A stretch of 22,487 nt of DNA, taken from Discostella pseudostelligera. Taxonomy: Eukaryota; Bacillariophyta; Thalassiosirophyceae; Thalassiosirales; Thalassiosiraceae. Position numbers and translations under genes: made by a program. Below are positions 18,053-22,487 of the stretch, piece by piece. The notes under the pieces are model-generated. The model saw nothing but the letters and a program-made list of their open reading frames with translations, had not been told where the DNA came from and did no database searches. Where the stretch lies: assembly GCA_036940085.1 (NCBI GenBank), contig JALLBK010000786.1, forward strand, positions 1 to 22,487, written 5' to 3'. Within the stretch, counting starts at the first letter, position 1. The number at the start of each line of letters is the position of its first letter.

Positions 18053-19273
18053 TCAACCACCAACCTTCTTCCTCTTCTTCCCTCCCAAACTTGCACTCAA
18101 TTCCTTCTCCCACTTGGCTCGAACAACTTTAAACAATTCCATACTCGCACGAGCATCATCCACCGAATCATGTGCCTTCCCTTCCTCCTGTATTTTTGTA
18201 CCCAACTGTTCATATACCAAATCACGTAGTTTCCGTGGACGTAATTTCCCACCGGACCGTCCGGAGGGTCGCATGAATGGCTTGTATCGGGCCGTATCTC
18301 GCATATCCTTCCGTGGATGGGAGAGCATTAATGCTGATAGATCATTGGTCAATGCATGTCCAACTAGTATCTTGTTGTGTAGAAGTTGTCCCACCGTCGT
18401 TCGAGCAGATTCATGATCGACCGCATTCCTGTTCGTTGGTGCAATATCCTTGGGTCGGACGCCAGAAACATGTGTTCGAAAGTCAGTAACACGTTCGGGA
18501 ACACGGACATGAGTATCCAATAGAATATTTCCCTCATAGTCAACGGCAGAGACACGTGCCAATGCAGACTTTTTTCCATCTATTCCAATACCAACCATTT
18601 CACAATCAATGGCAATGTACTTTTGTTTTTCATTGGTGGGTAACGAGTCATTGATCGATTTTTGTTTGGATAGTTTGTCAACTAATTTTTGGTGTGCGGC
18701 ATGTTGGGAGAGGAGATCATTTATGCGCGGGAAGGATTGTTTTGGTTTGGCAGTGGACTTATTGTCCTGTTTTGGATTGATATTGCCATCATTATTTGTG
18801 TCATCGTTTCTAGTACCTCTTCCTCCATCGCTGGATGGTTCTGATGATAATACCTCCTTTTGACCCTCGATTTTAAACTTAACTTTATCTTCGGGTTGAC
18901 CCTCCATGCGTGCTTTTCGTCGTGCATCTTTACGAAATTTCTTTGCTTCCTTCGGTGTGAGGTTGGCCGGAATAACTATTGTCGTCGAGGTAGTCATGGG
19001 TGGTTGTTTCATCATTTTGTTCGCGCCAGAAGAGGAAGGTTCCCCACTCAATGGATTTTGTTGGCTGGTATGGGAGATTTGATCTGCAGGTCGTTTTCGG
19101 TTAACATGCAGGCTCTTCCTACTTCTGTCGGCGGCGACAGGTGTCGATGTCGGTGCATGATCGCTAATGCTTGCAATCTCGTCGCCGTCGCCCGCTTTTG
19201 CTTGTTTGCGTCGACGCATTCGCATTTGGGACTTGGCCTTCTTCGTATAAAAGACATTTGCCATGTTTATCAT
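18053..19273 (-). CDS. REX4: REX4-type RNA 3'-5' exonuclease (DEDDh)
   Basis: Nuclear or nucleolar exonuclease of the REX4/ISG20-like group, involved in rRNA processing in yeast. A single exon of 406 residues. The N-terminal 215 residues are basic and low complexity (KKAKSQMRMRRRKQAKAG; KEAKKFRKDARRKARM), fitting nucleolar targeting. Exonuclease motifs: Exo I KYIAIDCEMVGIGIDGKKSA (D223, E225), Exo II GHALTND (305-311, D311) and Exo III HDSVDDARA (368-376, H368, D372). All four acidic/His residues of the DEDDh type are present. VERVTDFRTH-like text (VPERVTDFRTHVSGV) matches the family's conserved mid-region. A short Lys-rich tail ends the protein. ATGs at 19273 and 19264 are both usable as starts; the first is given. 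Confidence 0.92.
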   Translation of the reverse strand: MINMANVFYTKKAKSQMRMRRRKQAKAGDGDEIASISDHAPTSTPVAADRSRKSLHVNRKRPADQISHTSQQNPLSGEPSSSGANKMMKQPPMTTSTTIVIPANLTPKEAKKFRKDARRKARMEGQPEDKVKFKIEGQKEVLSSEPSSDGGRGTRNDDTNNDGNINPKQDNKSTAKPKQSFPRINDLLSQHAAHQKLVDKLSKQKSINDSLPTNEKQKYIAIDCEMVGIGIDGKKSALARVSAVDYEGNILLDTHVRVPERVTDFRTHVSGVRPKDIAPTNRNAVDHESARTTVGQLLHNKILVGHALTNDLSALMLSHPRKDMRDTARYKPFMRPSGRSGGKLRPRKLRDLVYEQLGTKIQEEGKAHDSVDDARASMELFKVVRAKWEKELSASLGGKKRKKVGG

Positions 19274-19875
19274 GCCGGAGAGTTGTTGGAGCTTCTATTT
19301 TGTTGAACGATGATGATGGCAGAGCAATCAGATGAATGAAGAGTTGAATGTTGAATGGAGGATGAATTGAATGGGTGGTGGTGGTGGCGGCGGCGGCGGC
19401 TCGGTTTCGTGTGGCTTTGGCTGCGGGGAAATTGTGGCGGGAACTGAGTTGGGGTCTACACGTGGAACCAATATGGCGGGAAAGGGGAGAGATGTCAACG
19501 TGGAAGCAATCAGCCGACGCCGCCACGCACCTCGAACTCCGAACTCACCATCACTCTGTCGGTCAATTATCAATTATTCATGTTGTAATGGTTATGCCGA
19601 CGAAGTCATCTAAATGATATAAACACCTAATTCTTAGTTAAACAAGATATAAATTCAAACATAACTCGCACCTCAGCGCAAATACTAAACTCCTGAGTCG
19701 ATTTTTTGTTCATCGGTCGACGAAAAGTCATCGTCAGGAAAATGATCGAATGATTTGAAGATAATGCAGATCGTGGCTTAACGCCAAAGATCCAATAACA
19801 ACTCTCAATCTCTTTCTTTCTCTCTCTCCCTCTGGATAGGAATCTACCGGTGTCAATAATGATTTTGCACTCCAA
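19274..19875. other. 602-bp intergenic region upstream of REX4 with a GGT/GGC microsatellite
   Basis: A (GGTGGT)(GGC)n tract at about 19374-19401 gives plus-strand Gly-run ORFs that I regard as spurious. A pyrimidine-rich tract with CTCTCTCTCCC lies near 19820. No gene is recognised. Confidence 0.5.
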
Positions 19876-20916
19876 TTATACCATTTGCTTGTACGCACTA
19901 CCCCCACCACCATTGCCCCGTTCCGAAATCTCAAAACTATTCTCCAAATCATTCTCCTGCTGTTGGGCGCCACACAACTCTCGATCCTCAAAGCATCGAT
20001 CGGCCAATCCACCAAATAATCGCATACGGCGTTCCATAGATCCCTTGAGAGGATGGTACTGCTCCTTGGCCTTGCGTCGGGAGCCGACAATGATGGCACC
20101 GACGGCAATGGCCGCCGCGCATGCGGCGGCAATTAACATCCAAAAGCCAAGGGAGCCGGGGTTTCTGAGGAAGGACTTTTGAGTGTGTCCGTCCGAACCT
20201 GGGTGAGTGATAAATCATTGAACGTTACATGTGGAAATGATAACGAAAGATAGACGAGTTAGCAAGACCTCGATCAATGCAGTGACCCTGCCACGCACAG
20301 CAAGCACCTGCAAGAACAATTATGACTTACCCCATGTATCAGAGCCCCACTCATCACCGCCCCATCCATCCGTGCCCCAACTTCCACTTCCACCGCTGCT
20401 GCTGTGGCTGCTGCTGCTATGGCTGCTACTCGTGTGATGGTGATGTTGACAGTGCGGAGGCTGCGGCTTGTCATGTGGCGGGCAGGGCGGATGAACTGCC
20501 AATTATGATGATAATATTCATAATTAAAACAGACGACGATGATTAGTCAATATGTCCATGGACGACATACAACAAACCCCCAAAGCAAAGCTGAAAGCAC
20601 CATGACACGATAACTCACCAAACTGCAATGCAATGCTCCACCAACTCAATTCTCTACGCTGCTGCTCGTGACTACTGACACTGACACTATTCACTTCTTC
20701 TTCTTGTCTACTAGACTCATATTCTCCAACCGCCTCATCCATCATAATTGAAGAAGATGAAGCATGATGGAATGACGATGATGACGGGGTATTGTCGGCA
20801 TTGTTGGCTTGCTCCAATGAATTCAAATACCGCGATGAGAAGATGGAATTCTCGTCAGTAGCAGCGCTGCCAACGGCGAGGATGGAGGCGACGATTAGTA
20901 GGCGCATCATGGTCAT
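19876..20916 (-). CDS. Type I single-pass membrane protein of unknown function
   Basis: Three exons, 20916-20619, 20495-20331 and 20198-19876; donors GTGAGT and GTAAGT; acceptors TTGGCAG and CACCCAG; introns of 123 and 132 nt, both phase 1. Length is 261 residues. A signal peptide (MTMMRLLIVASILAVGSAAT) is followed by a Ser/Glu-rich ectodomain with RRELSWWSIALQF. Exon 2 codes for a self-contained cassette: HPPCPPHDKPQPPHCQHHHH, a His/Ser run, then Gly-Trp units (GSWGTDGWGGDEWGSDTWG). Exon 3 has a transmembrane helix at about 171-193 (LGFWMLIAAACAAAIAVGAI), a basic stop-transfer (GSRRKAKEQ), and a cytosolic tail of about 65 residues ending SAYKQMV. By topology it is a surface or endomembrane protein. 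I do not recognise the family; metal binding by the Cys/His stretch is only a guess. Joining the exons yields one continuous frame, which supports the model. Confidence 0.75.
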
Positions 20917-21354
20917 ATCTCTCTCGTCTCTCTGCTGCTGTTAATGTCACCTCAAGCTTCCTTCGCTGCTACTAGTTGATGCGTAGACGGTGCCGTCGTC
21001 GTCGTCGTAGGTCGGTGCTGTATGACGGCGACCATGGTCATGGGCAAGTAGCACAAGCCAACAAGAGGCGGAAAGGCGGAGCGCATCTGAATGCTTGATT
21101 TTCAAGAGAACAACGACGAAAGGTGATATTCCACATAGGAATCAGTATTCAATACGAGGGGCTCAAAGTCAAGAAAGTCCAAATCATTTGAACCATTCAA
21201 ACGAAGTAATATTAATTCCAAAGTAGACATTCATTCCACCTTCTCGTTTGTTGGCTTCTCTCCTTCCGATGAAGGGCGCGAAAATGAGATGGGACGAAAT
21301 AAGCAAAAGTCAAAAGTGTTGACTTGACTGACGCCAGATAGACGCTTTCTTCCT

Positions 21355-21370
21355 CCGTCCGTCCGTCCGT
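21355..21370 (+). repeat. (CCGT)4 microsatellite
   Basis: Four perfect CCGT units. Confidence 0.9.
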
Positions 21371-21612
21371 CAGCCGCCCCCTGCCGTATTTCACTCTCAT
21401 CACAGCGACCAGCCATATCCACCATGACCATCACCATCAACATGACCATGGCAGCTGCAGTCAAAGTCAATGGCCATGAAAATGTAACCACAGATAGCTG
21501 TTCATCTCTTCCATCTATGGTGATGATCAATTGCTTTTTGTAACCGGACAGTTCTCAGTGCTCCATCTGCGCTCTTCCTATTTCCTATGCTGCTAGTACC
21601 TGCTCCTACTAC

Positions 21613-21635
21613 TACTAATACTAGTAGTATTAGTA
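21613..21635 (+). repeat. Near-perfect inverted repeat (11-bp arms, 1-bp loop)
   Basis: TACTAATACTA (21613-21623), then G, then TAGTATTAGTA (21625-21635), the exact reverse complement of the first arm. It lies in a stretch without genes. As DNA it could form a cruciform or bind a dimeric protein; as RNA the loop is too short for a stable hairpin without losing a pair or two. Confidence 0.85.
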
Positions 21636-21839
21636 CTTGTACCTGTACTGATTGAAATGTGGCTGCGGCATCCAGCCATCAACCTCCATCCTCCACCTCC
21701 CCACCTCCATCATTGTCCATCAACGACGTGGGGGTAAAATAATGGAATGTGGGAAGTAATGGTGCAAGAATGAGCAATGAGCACCCAGCAGAGGTACATA
21801 GTTGCCATCATGACAGATCTCCATAAATTCCAATTCCAC

Positions 21840-22437
21840 CTGCACTTCTCCTGCACCTCTGCACCTCTGCACCTCTGCGCATGCACCTATGCATCTTTGC
21901 ACCTGCTCTGTACTTGCACATTCACCTGCACAATCACCTCTGCTTAACCTCCTCAGCACCTACTCAGCACCTCGTCCATATCTATATCTACACCTCTGCA
22001 CTCTGCACTCTGCATCACTGCACCTGCAACTGCACCTCCTGTGCACCACCTCCTCTGCATCTGTATCTGCACCTGTGCACCTCTGCTGCACAATGCTCAA
22101 TCACCTCTGCTGAGGAAGAACCTCACTCAGCACTCAGCACCAACTCAGCACCCAGCACCTCAGACCTCAGCATCTTGTCCATATTTGCTGCATGTGCACC
22201 TGCACCTCTGCACCTCTGCAACCACAATTCAGCACCTGCAAAACACCTGCACAATCACCTCTGCTTAACCTCTGCAACTTGCAACGCCAGCACCAGTACA
22301 CCTGCAACTCTGCATCTAAACCTCTGCACCTTGTGCACACCTGCAAATGCACCTCTGCACCTTTATACCTCCAGCACCTATGCATCTCTGCATCTCTGCA
22401 TCTCTGCACCTGCACCTCTGCTTCTGCAACTCTGACA
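21840..22437 (+). repeat. Degenerate TGCACCTC-type satellite with a higher-order repeat
   Basis: About 600 bp built from variants of the 8-mer TGCACCTC (TGCACCTC, TGCATCTC, CTGCAAC and similar). Embedded is a longer unit: CACCTGCACAATCACCTCTG and the 9 bp after it are identical at 21923-21951 and 22244-22272 (321 bp apart). A related copy (CAATCACCTCTGCT) sits between them at 22098-22111. CTCAGCACC and GTCCATAT words also recur. Long ORFs on both strands here follow from the repeat and are not called as genes. Confidence 0.85.
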
Positions 22438-22456
22438 TAGGCCAGTGGTTCACCCC

Positions 22457-22486
22457 TGGTTCCAGGTGTAACTTTGGTTCCAGGTG
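22457..22486 (+). repeat. 12-bp direct repeat at the window end
   Basis: TGGTTCCAGGTG occurs at 22457-22468 and 22475-22486, an 18-bp period. It may be the start of a further tandem array cut by the window edge. Confidence 0.75.
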
Positions 22487-22487
22487 G

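Larger units (their letters stand above)
20917..21839. other. 923-bp region without a recognisable gene
   Basis: Upstream of the membrane-protein gene. The first 200 bp contain GTCGTCGTCGTC-type triplets and are its likely promoter/5' UTR. Minus-strand ORFs near 21212-21530 start at non-ATG codons or are Met/Val-rich low complexity, and are not called. Confidence 0.5.

Noticed and set aside
19371..19617. Plus-strand Gly-run and Ala/Val ORFs
   Set aside because: They are produced by the GGT/GGC microsatellite, are in two frames at once, and have no support.
21231..21530. Minus-strand ORF with a Met/Val-rich hydrophobic stretch
   Set aside because: It starts at TTG, the hydrophobic part is a CAT/CAC simple repeat in translation, and there is no splice or family support.
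21881..22435. 184-codon plus-strand ORF rich in Cys, His, Leu, Thr
   Set aside because: It is a translation of the TGCACCTC satellite; other frames and the minus strand are open in the same way and no domain is seen.
1..22487. tRNA, rRNA, CRISPR arrays, transposase or reverse transcriptase genes
   Set aside because: No cloverleaf-type A/B box pair, repeat-spacer pattern or transposon protein motif was found. GGTTCGA words (for example near 9276 and 11789) lie in genes without a matching tRNA structure.

Overview
The window looks like nuclear DNA of a diatom, most likely a centric one. Several genes carry short spliceosomal introns (about 88-182 nt, GTRAGT-type donors, AG acceptors). Triplet repeats coding for Ser, Gln, Ala and Gly runs are dense. 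One gene carries the 'LIGRGGG-TNHHPGN' domain (DUF6824-like) that is abundant in diatoms. A flagellar outer-dynein-arm docking gene points to a lineage that still makes flagellated cells; in diatoms these are the sperm of centric species. No prokaryotic, organellar or viral signature was seen. Species cannot be named from this sequence alone. All splice models below were made by eye from frame, splice signals and protein-family fit.

Layout, left to right. 107-539 (+) is the broken 3' end of a repeat beta-propeller gene, with its frame shifted by a 7-bp tandem duplication. 746-2859 (-) is a four-exon coiled-coil gene that matches the outer dynein arm docking subunit ODAD1/CCDC114/ODA1. 3098-3647 (-) is a two-exon small protein of unknown function. 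4266-6297 (+) is the SSU-processome WD40 protein UTP7/WDR46 (one intron). It converges, 87 bp apart, with 6385-9455 (-), eIF2B epsilon (one intron). 9895-11775 (-) is a four-exon gene that joins two MYB repeats to a DUF6824-type domain. 12698-14564 (-) codes for an Rdx (selenoprotein W/T-like) protein with one intact CxxC domain and a second, apparently CxxC-less copy. A second ORF on the same strand in another frame (14320-14721), ending in a clean transmembrane helix, overlaps its 5' part. 14890-16626 (+) is a ceramide synthase (TLC domain). It converges, 99 bp apart, with 16726-17643 (-), a GNAT acetyltransferase with a hydrophobic N-terminus. 18053-19273 (-) is an REX4-type 3'-5' exonuclease. 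19876-20916 (-) is a three-exon single-pass membrane protein with a signal peptide and no recognised family. From 20917 to the end there is no convincing gene: the stretch holds a CCGT microsatellite, an 11-bp-arm inverted repeat, and about 600 bp of degenerate TGCACCTC-type satellite with a higher-order repeat.

The genes do not form a pathway. UTP7 and REX4 belong to ribosome biogenesis and eIF2B epsilon to translation initiation, a loose housekeeping theme. The rest cover flagellar assembly, sphingolipid synthesis, thiol redox chemistry and transcription. The most unusual points are the MYB-DUF6824 fusion, the tandem Rdx protein with a degenerate second domain, the overlapping membrane-protein ORF, the symmetric-exon membrane protein, and the frameshifted propeller gene.
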